The notes beneath the pieces were generated by a model. It made no database searches. It was not told the DNA's origin and saw only the letters and a program-made list of their open reading frames with translations. The position numbers and the translations under genes were made by a program. DNA of 21,515 bases from Candidatus Pelagibacter sp. TMED275 (GTDB lineage: Bacteria > Pseudomonadota > Alphaproteobacteria > Pelagibacterales > Pelagibacteraceae). This document shows positions 6,594-14,507 of the stretch, in pieces (position 1 is the stretch's first letter; each line of letters begins with the position of its first letter). The stretch is taken from positions 1 through 21,515 of the forward strand of contig NHLU01000005.1 of NCBI GenBank assembly GCA_002169255.1, read 5' to 3'.

Positions 6594-8315
6594 TTATTTT
6601 TTTTCTTTTTTTTCTAATTTATCTGATAAAGAAGAAAAAGGAAGATTTTTTCCAGAAAGAGGGCTTGAATGTTCCTTTATAGCTTTAGCATTACTCAGCT
6701 CTTCTAATAATTTAATACTTAATGAGACCTTTCTTTTTTGAAAGTCTAGCTCAGATATAGCAGCATCTATTCTTTCTGAACCAACAAATCTAGAAGGTCT
6801 TGCATCTGAGGAGTTAATTGCAATTTGTGATTTTTTAATTAAAAGCTCCATGTCGCATCCCTCTGGCTTAACAATTAAACCTTTATTATCTGATGATATT
6901 ACCGTTATTGTAACAGTATCATTTATTTTTTTATCTTTAAAATAATCAAATGGGTCAGGTTGCATTTGTCTTAAGCCAACTCTTATTTTTTGTTGGTCTT
7001 TTTTGATTTCTAAAACTTTAACTTTTAATTTTTCACCTTTTTTATATTTTTGTAATTCATCTTCAGCATTTTTTGAATAAGTAAGATCATTACAATGTAA
7101 AAATGCGTCTATATCAAATTCATCTAATTTTAAATAAATTGCATAATCATTAATGCTGCTAATAGTTCCCTCTATAGAACTTTGCTCAGGGTATTTTTTT
7201 TCAATTGCCTCATAAGGGTTTTCAGTTGTTAACTTATGTGAAATTGCAACTCTTCTTTTATCTTTATCTATTTCAGTAATAACACAATCGATCTCATCAC
7301 CAACTTTAAACATTTTCTTTGCAGATGGATTTTTTTTGGTCCAACTTAATTCACTAGAATGCAGCAATGTTGATAATCCAGGTTCTAATTCACAAAAAGC
7401 ACCAAAGTCCATTAATTTAACAACCTTTGCCTTGTAGGGTTTGTTAAGCTCGTAATTAGAAATATGTTCAAAAGGATCTGGTGAAAGTTTTTTTATACTA
7501 CAACCAACTTGTAATTTTTCTTTATCGACAGATATAACAAGCAAATCATGTTTTTCACCAATATTAAATATTTCGTCTGGGTGATTTACCCTTGAATAAC
7601 TAATCTCTTGCAAGTGAACTAGACAGTCAAGCTCATTATTTACATTAAAGAAACATCCAAAATTTGAGTATCCTTTGACTATTGCATTTTTGATTATGTC
7701 TCCAACTTTATATTTTTCAATAATTTTTGCTTTATCTTCTTTTTTACCTGATGATATTATTTGTCTTCTCGAAACACATGCATTGCCTCGGATCTTATCT
7801 AATTTTATTAATGCAAATTTTTGCGGTTCGTACATTAAATGAGAAATATCTTTCATAGGAGTATCACTAATTTGAGAGCCAGGACAAAACATTAAAGAAC
7901 CAGTATCTACGTGTTCAACAATTACTCCACCTTTACATTTACTTGTAATCTTTCCAATTATAGGAAGATTGTTTTCAAATGCCTTTTCTAACTCGTACCA
8001 ACCTTTAATTTTTTGGGCTTTTACCGCTGAAACAATTACTTCACCATTTTTGTCTTCAATTTTTTCTAACAGAACTGAGATTTTTTTTCCAATCTCAATT
8101 GACTCCGACATTTTTAGAGTTTTTAGCTCATTAATATCTAAAACTGGTTCAGATTTAAGTCCATCAATGAAAAGGAATACGAATTTTTCTGTGATTTTTG
8201 TAACCACACCGTCTATAATTTTTCCTTCTTCTATTTTGTTTTTTGATAATTGACTATTGAGTAATTTTTCAAATTCTTGGGCCGCAGATGTGTTAAGTTC
8301 TTTATATATTTCCAT
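6594..8315 (-). CDS. rpsA: 30S ribosomal protein S1
   Basis: A 573-residue mRNA-binding ribosomal protein of the usual six-domain size. S1 (OB-fold) repeats can be placed at about 31-98, 117-187, 204-275, 291-361, 380-448 and 465-536. Domains 3 and 4 are the best conserved, with 'SNFGCFF...LVHLQEISYSRV' and 'MDFGAF...TLLHSSELSW' followed by 'VISVDKEK' and 'ITEIDKDKRRVAISHK'. Domains 1, 2 and 6 are more divergent. The tail is short, serine- and lysine-rich and looks disordered. The ATG at 8315 overlaps the end of cmk by 14 bp, and ihfB starts 9 bp after the stop, reproducing the conserved cmk-rpsA-ihfB order. Confidence 0.96.
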   Translation of the reverse strand: MEIYKELNTSAAQEFEKLLNSQLSKNKIEEGKIIDGVVTKITEKFVFLFIDGLKSEPVLDINELKTLKMSESIEIGKKISVLLEKIEDKNGEVIVSAVKAQKIKGWYELEKAFENNLPIIGKITSKCKGGVIVEHVDTGSLMFCPGSQISDTPMKDISHLMYEPQKFALIKLDKIRGNACVSRRQIISSGKKEDKAKIIEKYKVGDIIKNAIVKGYSNFGCFFNVNNELDCLVHLQEISYSRVNHPDEIFNIGEKHDLLVISVDKEKLQVGCSIKKLSPDPFEHISNYELNKPYKAKVVKLMDFGAFCELEPGLSTLLHSSELSWTKKNPSAKKMFKVGDEIDCVITEIDKDKRRVAISHKLTTENPYEAIEKKYPEQSSIEGTISSINDYAIYLKLDEFDIDAFLHCNDLTYSKNAEDELQKYKKGEKLKVKVLEIKKDQQKIRVGLRQMQPDPFDYFKDKKINDTVTITVISSDNKGLIVKPEGCDMELLIKKSQIAINSSDARPSRFVGSERIDAAISELDFQKRKVSLSIKLLEELSNAKAIKEHSSPLSGKNLPFSSLSDKLEKKEKK

Positions 8316-8967
8316 TTAGTTTAAGTTTTTTATCAATAATTTTTTTTATTTTTAAAAAGCATGCTTTCTTACTTAATTTACTGGTGTTAATCAAGATTGA
8401 ATCTTTAGTCTTTTTTAAAGGACCATATTTCCTTTGTCTGTCTGATTTATCCCTATTTTTGAGGCTTTTAAGTACATCAGAGTAAGAAATTTCTTTTCTT
8501 AATTTGATATATTCCTGATGTCTTCTTCTAGCTCTTATCTTTACGTCAGCTGTTATGTAAAATTTAAACATAGCATCTTTAACCTGAACAGTGATTATAT
8601 CTCTACCATCTAAAACAGACCCTTTGTATTTTTTCGGAGGATTGTATGCACACATCTGTTGAAATTTATGTACCATTTTTCTAATTTTAAAATCTTTAGC
8701 AATAACTGAAGCTGAAATAGCTACTTTATCTGAAAGTAGGACTTTGTTGTTTAAATCTGAAAGTTTTAATTTATTAATTTTTTTTTCAATAAATTTGTAA
8801 TGAAAATTTTTTTTCACTTTTAATCTTAAATATCCAATAAATCTATAAATTTTACCAGTATCAAGATGTAATAGATTATATTTTTTTGCAATCAACTTTG
8901 CTTGCGTTCCTGCTCCCGCTGCTGCAGGAGAGTCGATTGCCACTGTTATAATATTTTTCCTTTTCAA
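8302..8967 (-). CDS. cmk: CMP/dCMP kinase with a degenerate P-loop
   Basis: A 221-residue NMP kinase that phosphorylates CMP and dCMP with ATP. Family features are 'LDTGKIYR' at about 35-42, 'VLDGRDI' at about 118-124, the arginine-rich 'RARRRHQE', and the lid-region 'LKNRDKSDRQRK...PLKK' followed by 'SILINTS'. The Walker A loop is unusual: residues 13-21 read S-P-A-A-A-G-A-G-T, where CMP kinases have G-P-x-x-x-G-K-G-T, so both the first glycine and the phosphate-binding lysine are missing (Ser13, Ala19). The codons GGA GCA GGA at 8909-8917 support this directly. The start is TTG at 8967, embedded in the aroA stop (TTGA). The frame is intact and it sits between aroA and rpsA as usual, so it is a real gene. 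Confidence 0.9.
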   Translation of the reverse strand: MKRKNIITVAIDSPAAAGAGTQAKLIAKKYNLLHLDTGKIYRFIGYLRLKVKKNFHYKFIEKKINKLKLSDLNNKVLLSDKVAISASVIAKDFKIRKMVHKFQQMCAYNPPKKYKGSVLDGRDIITVQVKDAMFKFYITADVKIRARRRHQEYIKLRKEISYSDVLKSLKNRDKSDRQRKYGPLKKTKDSILINTSKLSKKACFLKIKKIIDKKLKLNGNI

Positions 8968-10322
8968 TTAATTTTTGCTCCAAGATTTCTTTTTAAAATT
9001 TGAAAAAATGATGGAAATGAAGTATTAATTGACTCTGGATTATGAATTTCCCATTTTCCACCAATTGATAAAGCTGCTATTGTAGACATTGCCATTACCC
9101 TGTGGTCTCCTAAAAAATTTTTAATTATACATTTTTTTTTAATTTGCAGATTTGGATTGCCATAAATTTTGATTGATTTAGTAGTTAACTTCGTTTTAAT
9201 CCCCATTTGGTTTAAAATTTTTGATCCTATATTAAGTCTTTTCGATTCTTTTTGATTTAGTTCCTCAATATTATTAAAAAATGAGATTCCTCTCGCTTTA
9301 GCGGCAACAAGGAAAATAATTAAAAACTCATCAATAGCACTACTATTTAAATTTGATGGACAATTTATAGCTTTTAAATATTTTGTACTTTTAACATGAA
9401 TGTCTGCTATCTTTTCACCTTTATAAATTTTGACATTTTTATAAAAAATATTAGCTCCCATTTTTTTTAATATTTTTACAACACCATCTCTAGTTGGATT
9501 TATATTAACTTTTTTTATAATTAAATTTGAATTTTCAGACAATATAGTCAGAACAATAAAAAATGCACTAGAACTGATATCTCCTGGTATAATGTAATCC
9601 AAACTTGAAAAATTCTTTTGGCCCTGGATTTCTATGTAATCATAAATTTTATCTTTTCTAATTTTTATAGGAATTTTTAGAACTTTAAAAAAATTTTCTG
9701 TATGGTTTCTTGACCTTTTTGCTTTAATTTTGGTTAATCCAGGAGCATTAATAGACGCCAACATAACTGCACTTTTACACTGTGCCGAACCTTTATTTTC
9801 TATATAATTTATTGGTCTAATAAAGTTTGAACCTTTGATAGTAAGTGGAATTCTTTTTTTATATTTAGGGAAAAATTCTGCTCCAAAATTTTGCAAGGGA
9901 TAAATTATTCTCGTAAAGTCTCTTTTTGATAAACTTTTATCTCCAATTAACTTAATTTTTTCTGGGGATTTGATTAGCAGTGGTAAAATTAATCTTCCTA
10001 GGGTTCCCGAATTGCCAGCATCCAACAGGATGTTTTTCCTGAAATTGAAGCCATTTATTCCATTACCATATATTTTACAGGTATTTTTTTTAAGTATAAC
10101 TTTTATGCCAAGTTTTTTAATACATTTAATTGCACTAAGAACATCCTCTGACATCAAAAGATTGTAAGCAGTGGACTTACCAACTGCCTGAGATGAGATA
10201 AGCACCCATCTTATTGATATACTTTTATCTCCGTCAACAATAATTTTTTTGGAAAAATTTCCTATTTTATTTTCTATAGTAATTGGTTTCACAATTTTAA
10301 TTAAATTTGAAAGATTCCCCAA
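8964..10322 (-). CDS. aroA: 3-phosphoshikimate 1-carboxyvinyltransferase (EPSP synthase)
   Basis: A 452-residue shikimate-pathway enzyme that joins shikimate-3-phosphate and PEP to give EPSP, the precursor of chorismate for tryptophan and phenylalanine. Motifs in order are 'DGDKSIS-x-R' with Lys33, 'LDAGNSGT', 'KRDFTRI', 'SAQCKSAVMLA', 'GDISSSAF', 'IDEFLI' carrying the catalytic acid pair, 'NQKESKRL' and 'LGDHRVAM'-like 'GDHRVMA'. Pattern details (NSGT, GDISSSAF) are those of the class II type common in alphaproteobacteria. The start is uncertain: there is no ATG before the conserved region, the TTG at 10322 gives a reasonable N-terminus but overlaps lptB by 26 bp, and a GTG at codon 11 is the alternative. 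Confidence 0.94.
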   Translation of the reverse strand: MGNLSNLIKIVKPITIENKIGNFSKKIIVDGDKSISIRWVLISSQAVGKSTAYNLLMSEDVLSAIKCIKKLGIKVILKKNTCKIYGNGINGFNFRKNILLDAGNSGTLGRLILPLLIKSPEKIKLIGDKSLSKRDFTRIIYPLQNFGAEFFPKYKKRIPLTIKGSNFIRPINYIENKGSAQCKSAVMLASINAPGLTKIKAKRSRNHTENFFKVLKIPIKIRKDKIYDYIEIQGQKNFSSLDYIIPGDISSSAFFIVLTILSENSNLIIKKVNINPTRDGVVKILKKMGANIFYKNVKIYKGEKIADIHVKSTKYLKAINCPSNLNSSAIDEFLIIFLVAAKARGISFFNNIEELNQKESKRLNIGSKILNQMGIKTKLTTKSIKIYGNPNLQIKKKCIIKNFLGDHRVMAMSTIAALSIGGKWEIHNPESINTSFPSFFQILKRNLGAKIN

Positions 10323-11073
10323 AGTATGCTGATCTGGCGTTTGAATTATTAATTAATTCATTTGGAGTGCCCTTAGCAACAATTTTACAATTTGATAAAA
10401 CAATCGCTACATCTACGCAGTTTAGTAGATCTCTTGCTTGATGATCACAAATACAAATACCAATATTATTATCTGCTTGCAAACTTACAATTACTTCTTG
10501 TAACATTTTTATAGTCATCACGTCTAATGCTGCAAATGGTTCATCCAACAAAAGTACTTTTGGATTTCCAAGTAATGCCAAAGCAATTACAAGCTTTCTT
10601 TTTTGCCCACCACTTAAATATTTCCCCTTAATATTTCTAACTGTATCTAATTCAAATCTTGATATTAACTGATTTATTTTAGAATCTCTGTCATATTTAT
10701 TTTTTATTAAAATCTCACCAATTGCGTTAAGATTTTCAATTAAAGTTAAGTCGTGAAAATATCCTCCATTTTGAGGTATCATACCAATTTGAAATTTTGT
10801 GGTTCTCAGATATATAGGATAATCATTAACTTTAACATTTTCTAAATATATTGATCCATAGCTCGGCTTAACTAACCCTGTAATTAAATTAAAGATGGAT
10901 GACTTTCCTACTCCATTTGATCCTAACATTCCAAGAATTTCACCTTTGTTAATATCAAAACTAATATTATCAAGAATTTGTCTTTTACCGTAAGAAAGAG
11001 AAATATTTTTAAGAGATACTATTGGATTCAGCTTTTTAAAAGATCGTATTCTAAATTTTTTTATTAATGCCAT
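10297..11073 (-). CDS. lptB: LPS export ABC transporter ATP-binding protein
   Basis: A 258-residue cytoplasmic ATPase for extraction of lipopolysaccharide from the inner membrane with LptF/LptG (not in the window). Walker A is 'GSNGVGKS' at 51-58, the Q-loop is 'IPQNGG' at about 99-104, the signature 'LSGGQ' at 153-157, Walker B 'VLLLDEPF' at about 173-180 and the switch histidine His211 in 'CDHQ'. LptB-specific features are the 'LLDEPFAALD' segment, 'ARDLLNCVD' after the H-loop, and the C-terminal 'AYFGESF' where LptB has 'VYLGxxF'. The first 15 or so residues precede the usual LptB start. It begins 1 bp after lptC ends. In other alphaproteobacteria lptA usually separates lptC and lptB; here nothing does. 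Confidence 0.9.
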   Translation of the reverse strand: MALIKKFRIRSFKKLNPIVSLKNISLSYGKRQILDNISFDINKGEILGMLGSNGVGKSSIFNLITGLVKPSYGSIYLENVKVNDYPIYLRTTKFQIGMIPQNGGYFHDLTLIENLNAIGEILIKNKYDRDSKINQLISRFELDTVRNIKGKYLSGGQKRKLVIALALLGNPKVLLLDEPFAALDVMTIKMLQEVIVSLQADNNIGICICDHQARDLLNCVDVAIVLSNCKIVAKGTPNELINNSNARSAYFGESFKFN

Positions 11074-11074
11074 C

Positions 11075-11668
11075 TTAATATTTAACTACTTTAACTTTTT
11101 TTGAGTTATCATCCATATAAATTTTTGCATTTTTTGTTTTTATATCAAATAATAATTTATCTGCTAAAAGCTGAATATCATCATTAACATAAACTAAATT
11201 ATTGTACATCAAAATAATATTTTTCATAAATAGTAAATCTAAATTTTGAGATTTAGCATTATGATCTAGGTACTTTAAATTAACATCTTCATTAAAGTTA
11301 GTATCATTATTGCTTTTGTTGTAGCTTGCGTATTTTGATTTAATTTCTATTGGTTCAGTATTTTTTAAATAAGCAAACGCTGTTACGTTTGTCATATTAA
11401 TTATATCAGGTTGATCTATATCTATTTTTCCAAACTCTGCAAAAATTTTATAGCTGTTGTCGCTTTTATCTACAAACGAGTAGTCAATATTTTTAATAAT
11501 ACTTGCTGTCTCATTATCTAGAGAAGGTTTTAGCTTGTTTTCTTTGGTAATTTTTGGATTGAATTCAGTTTTTTTTTCACTTTCATTAAAGTAAAAATTA
11601 AAAATTGTTATCGAAATTACTATAATTAAAAGTAGCAAAAAAAATTCTAAAATTAACTTTTTGCTCAT
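11075..11668 (-). CDS. lptC: LPS export periplasmic protein LptC
   Basis: About 197 residues with one N-terminal membrane anchor (roughly residues 5-26, Leu/Ile/Val-rich) and a periplasmic beta-rich domain. Recognisable LptC spacing includes 'NIDYSFVDKSDNSYKIFAE', 'ITAFAYL'-like strands, 'IEIKSKYASYN' and 'FNEDVNLKYLD', followed by 'LLADKLLFDIKTKNAKIY'. LptC receives LPS from the LptBFG extractor and hands it to LptA. The ATG at 11668 overlaps the kdsD stop (TGATG), which is preferred to the TTG one codon earlier at 11671. Sequence conservation is weak, as is normal for the family, so the call leans on topology, spacing and the neighbours lptB and kdsD. Confidence 0.8.
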   Translation of the reverse strand: MSKKLILEFFLLLLIIVISITIFNFYFNESEKKTEFNPKITKENKLKPSLDNETASIIKNIDYSFVDKSDNSYKIFAEFGKIDIDQPDIINMTNVTAFAYLKNTEPIEIKSKYASYNKSNNDTNFNEDVNLKYLDHNAKSQNLDLLFMKNIILMYNNLVYVNDDIQLLADKLLFDIKTKNAKIYMDDNSKKVKVVKY

Positions 11669-12648
11669 CAAGAGATATTACCCTCTAATATATTGTGGAT
11701 ATGTATAATACCAACAGTTTTTTGATCATTTTTTGACTTCCTAACACAAAGACAAGTTATTTTCTTAGTGTTCATTATTTCAAGTGCTTTTGCTGCGAGT
11801 ATGTTCTTATCAACTACAATTGGCTTTAATGTCATAACATTTTTTACAAATAAATTCTTTAAATCGGGGCTTTTTTGTAAAGCTCTTCTTATCTGTCCAT
11901 CTGTTATAATTCCAGTTGTTTTTTTATACTTATTAAGTGCAATTAGAACCCCTAATTTTTTTAAAGTTATAATTTTTAGAGCATCTTTCATCTTTGCGTT
12001 TTCTTTTATGAAAGGAATTTTATTACCAGTTAACATTAAATCTTCTACTGTTTTAAGTTTAGCACCAAGACTTCCTGAAGGATGAAATCTTTTAAAGTCT
12101 AGGTTTCCAAATTTTTTAAATTTCATTGTTGTGATTGCAATAGCATCTCCAATAGCTAATTGAGTAATAGTAGATGATGTAGGAACTATATTACCTGGCC
12201 CTGCTTCTTTTACTTCTGGTAACAATATCTTAATATCAGAGGATCTATAAAGTAATGAATTTTTTTTAGAAACTATACCAATAAGTTTTATCTTTTTATT
12301 TCTGTTCGCATATTGAATGATATTTTTTAATTCTGCTGTCTCTCCACTGTAACTTATTAATATTAATAAATCATTAGAACTAATCTGCCCCAAATCTCCA
12401 TGAGAGCAAGAACTGGCATCTACATAAAATGAAGGTGTCCCGACGGATGCCAGGGTAGATGAGATTTTTTTTGCAATAATTCCAGATTTACCAACACCTG
12501 AAACTATTACCTTTCCATTTTTACAATTTACTATTTCTTTAACAGCTTCAAGAAAAGAGTTCTTAATATTCTTTTTTAATTTTTGAAGTGATTTTATTTC
12601 TGTATCTATTACATTTTTTGCTAAAGACTTAATATTTTTTCCATTCAT
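11668..12648 (-). CDS. kdsD: Arabinose-5-phosphate isomerase (KdsD/KpsF/GutQ family)
   Basis: About 326 residues, interconverting D-ribulose-5-phosphate and D-arabinose-5-phosphate, the first step of Kdo synthesis for LPS. An N-terminal SIS domain holds 'GVGKSG' (Lys54), 'SHGDLG' (His83), 'SYSGET' and 'VPTSSTITQLAIGDA', followed by 'RFHPSGSLG' with the catalytic-type histidine. Two C-terminal CBS domains follow at about 202-262 and 268-326, the first beginning 'VEDLM', the second 'VKNVMTLKPIVV'. The ATG at 12648 shares one base with the stop of the upstream exonuclease gene (TAATG); a longer TTG form from 12660 is less likely. Linked to lptC-lptB and, functionally, to kdsB at 18691. Confidence 0.95.
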   Translation of the reverse strand: MNGKNIKSLAKNVIDTEIKSLQKLKKNIKNSFLEAVKEIVNCKNGKVIVSGVGKSGIIAKKISSTLASVGTPSFYVDASSCSHGDLGQISSNDLLILISYSGETAELKNIIQYANRNKKIKLIGIVSKKNSLLYRSSDIKILLPEVKEAGPGNIVPTSSTITQLAIGDAIAITTMKFKKFGNLDFKRFHPSGSLGAKLKTVEDLMLTGNKIPFIKENAKMKDALKIITLKKLGVLIALNKYKKTTGIITDGQIRRALQKSPDLKNLFVKNVMTLKPIVVDKNILAAKALEIMNTKKITCLCVRKSKNDQKTVGIIHIHNILEGNIS

Positions 12649-13259
12649 TAGTGAGCCCAAATATCATCTTTAAAAAAAGCTAAATCTAAATCTACTCTTA
12701 TTTTCATAAATTTTATTGCCTCATCATATAGATATTTTCTATCTTCTCTTATAAGTATCTTATTTAATGAATCGTGAATCTTATGAAGGTAAACAACATC
12801 ATTTGCACAATACTGTAATTGTTTTTGACTTAGATCTCCACCAAAGTCAGAGCTTTGATATTGTTTACTTATTTCAATTCCAATAAATTCTCTAATAAGA
12901 TCTTTAAGCGAATGTTTATCGCTATATCCTCTTGCTAATTTTGATTGAATTTTTGTGTCCTGGATATTTTCAACATCAGTTTTTAAATAGTGTTTAATAA
13001 AATTCAGGTCTGCTCTTAAAAAGTGACCAATTTTTTGAACACTTTTATCTGAAAGAATTTTAACTAATATTGGAGCTTTATATGTTTCTCGATCTAACTG
13101 AATAATATGAGCATCATTATTTCCAGTTGAAATTTGTATTAGACAAAGTTTGTCTTTTGAAGGATTTAATCCACCAAACTCTCCATCTATAGCAATCGAT
13201 TTGCCTAAATTTAGATCTTCTGGTAGATCATGTTTATGAAGTTTAATTTTAATGTCCAT
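12648..13259 (-). CDS. rnd: Ribonuclease D-like 3'-5' exonuclease (short form)
   Basis: A 203-residue DEDDy exonuclease. The catalytic set can be seen: Asp25 and Glu27 in 'AIDGEF', Asp84 in 'LRADLNF', then Tyr150 and Asp154 in 'YCANDVVYLH'. Other family points are 'LCLIQIS', 'IQDTKIQSKLARGYSDKHSLKDL' (split here only by description) and 'QQSSD'-like 'YQSSDFGG'. It is much shorter than E. coli RNase D and lacks the HRDC domains, matching the short alphaproteobacterial form. Its likely role is RNA 3'-end processing, although activity on DNA cannot be excluded from sequence. It is the first gene of the minus-strand run and is divergent from the NDUFA9-like gene across 35 bp. Confidence 0.88.
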   Translation of the reverse strand: MDIKIKLHKHDLPEDLNLGKSIAIDGEFGGLNPSKDKLCLIQISTGNNDAHIIQLDRETYKAPILVKILSDKSVQKIGHFLRADLNFIKHYLKTDVENIQDTKIQSKLARGYSDKHSLKDLIREFIGIEISKQYQSSDFGGDLSQKQLQYCANDVVYLHKIHDSLNKILIREDRKYLYDEAIKFMKIRVDLDLAFFKDDIWAH

Positions 13260-13294
13260 TGTTTAAAGAATATATATAATCAACCTAAGAATAT
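13260..13294. promoter_or_regulatory. Short divergent promoter region
   Basis: Only 35 bp separate the starts of the rnd-like gene (minus) and the NDUFA9-like gene (plus), so promoters for both must lie here or inside the coding ends. TATAAT at 13275-13280 would place a plus-strand transcription start about 8 bp before the ATG at 13295, giving a nearly leaderless message. The same AT tract read on the other strand offers TATATA-type -10 sequences for the minus-strand run. This is inferred from sequence pattern only. Confidence 0.4.
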
Positions 13295-14257
13295 ATGAAG
13301 TCAAAAATTGTTATTTTTGGGGCATCAGGTCAAATTGGTAAGAGTTTAATACGCAAATTAACTAAATTTAATTATAGGGTGGTTGCAATAACAAGAAATA
13401 TACACCAAAAGGGTTATGTTTTAAAAACCCAATCTAACCCAGGTTATCTTGAAATACTTGAGACAAGTATTTTTGACGAAAAAAAAATTGAACAGGCAAT
13501 TAAGGAATCGGATATTTGTATTAATCTCGTAGGTATTTTGTTTGAAAAAGGGAAGGTTAATACATTTAAGAATATTCATGAAAACTTTCCTTTAATGTTA
13601 GCCAAAATATGTAAAAGAAATAACATAAAGCAATTTATACACTTGTCAGCATTAGGAATTGATAGAGCTTTAGACTCAAATTATGCCTCAAGCAAATTAA
13701 AAGGTGAAAAAAATATTAAAAGTAATTTTGAAAATTATACTATATTAAGACCATCAATTGTTTATTCAAGAGAAGACTCTTTTACTACAAATTTCATGTC
13801 GCTTTTAAAATTACTTCCTTTTTTTCCACTATATTATGGGGGCAAAACTATTTTTAGCCCAATACACTGCTCTGATTTAACAAAAATAATTTTTAATGTA
13901 ATTGATAAAGACATTAAAAATTTGACAATTGACTGTATAGGACCAAGAAAAATTTCGTTTAAAGAGATAATTAAAATACTACTAAAATCAATCAAAAAAC
14001 AAAGAATATTAATTCCCTTACCAATTTCATTAGCTAAAATTTCTGCACTAGTTTTTGAAAAATTACCAAAACCTTTAATTACTATTGATCAATTAAAATT
14101 GTTAAAATATGATAATATAAGTAGGGGAAATTATAAAACTAATTTTGACTTAAATATGCCAAGTGAATTAGAATTTGAAAATGAAGTTAATAAATATAGC
14201 TTTATGTGGAGAGATGAAGGGCAATATTCAAAAGAGGAGTATAAAGTAGAAGATTAA
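13295..14257 (+). CDS. NDUFA9-like NAD(P)-binding complex I accessory protein
   Basis: A 320-residue Rossmann-fold protein of the atypical short-chain dehydrogenase group that includes the mitochondrial complex I subunit NDUFA9. The dinucleotide-binding motif is 'GASGQIG' at 9-15 after strand 'KIVIF', and a basic residue follows the second strand ('VVAITRN'), suggesting NADPH preference. 'VGILFEKG', 'FIHLSALGID', the Tyr130-x-x-x-Lys134 pair in 'YASSKLKGE' and 'ILRPSIVY' are typical. In the mitochondrial enzyme the subunit binds NADPH structurally and helps complex I stability; a similar job is inferred here. No other nuo genes are in the window, so an oxidoreductase role on another substrate remains possible. 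Confidence 0.85.
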   Translation: MKSKIVIFGASGQIGKSLIRKLTKFNYRVVAITRNIHQKGYVLKTQSNPGYLEILETSIFDEKKIEQAIKESDICINLVGILFEKGKVNTFKNIHENFPLMLAKICKRNNIKQFIHLSALGIDRALDSNYASSKLKGEKNIKSNFENYTILRPSIVYSREDSFTTNFMSLLKLLPFFPLYYGGKTIFSPIHCSDLTKIIFNVIDKDIKNLTIDCIGPRKISFKEIIKILLKSIKKQRILIPLPISLAKISALVFEKLPKPLITIDQLKLLKYDNISRGNYKTNFDLNMPSELEFENEVNKYSFMWRDEGQYSKEEYKVED

Positions 14258-14269
14258 AACAAAATAATT

Positions 14270-14506
14270 ATGTTAACTTATATAATTTTTTTTATAATAG
14301 CGTGTATTTTGGTTTTTATAATTTATATTGGCGCAAAGGGTTTAAGTAGAGGGATTGATGCAAAAAGTAAATTAAAAGAAAGTAAATTAAAAAGAAAAAA
14401 AAACTTAAATATTTCAAATGAATTGATGAAACTTAATGATTTAAAAAATCAGAAAGTTATTAATGAAAAAGAATTTCAGACTGCTAAAAAAAAATTATTA
14501 GAATAA
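14270..14506 (+). CDS. Small SHOCT-domain membrane protein
   Basis: A 78-residue protein with one hydrophobic segment at about residues 3-22, a Lys-rich linker at about 30-47 and a C-terminal SHOCT-like motif at about 51-78 ('LMKLNDLKNQKVINEKEF', then 'KKKLL'). SHOCT motifs are short helical pairs that usually mediate oligomerisation at the end of small membrane or secreted proteins. It lies 12 bp after the NDUFA9-like gene on the same strand, so the two are probably co-transcribed. Its specific function is unknown. Confidence 0.8.
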   Translation: MLTYIIFFIIACILVFIIYIGAKGLSRGIDAKSKLKESKLKRKKNLNISNELMKLNDLKNQKVINEKEFQTAKKKLLE

Positions 14507-14507
14507 A

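Noticed and set aside
11768..12085. 105-codon hydrophobic plus-strand frame opposite kdsD.
   Set aside because: The hydrophobic look comes from complementing Lys/Asn-rich coding sequence; kdsD on the other strand is unambiguous.
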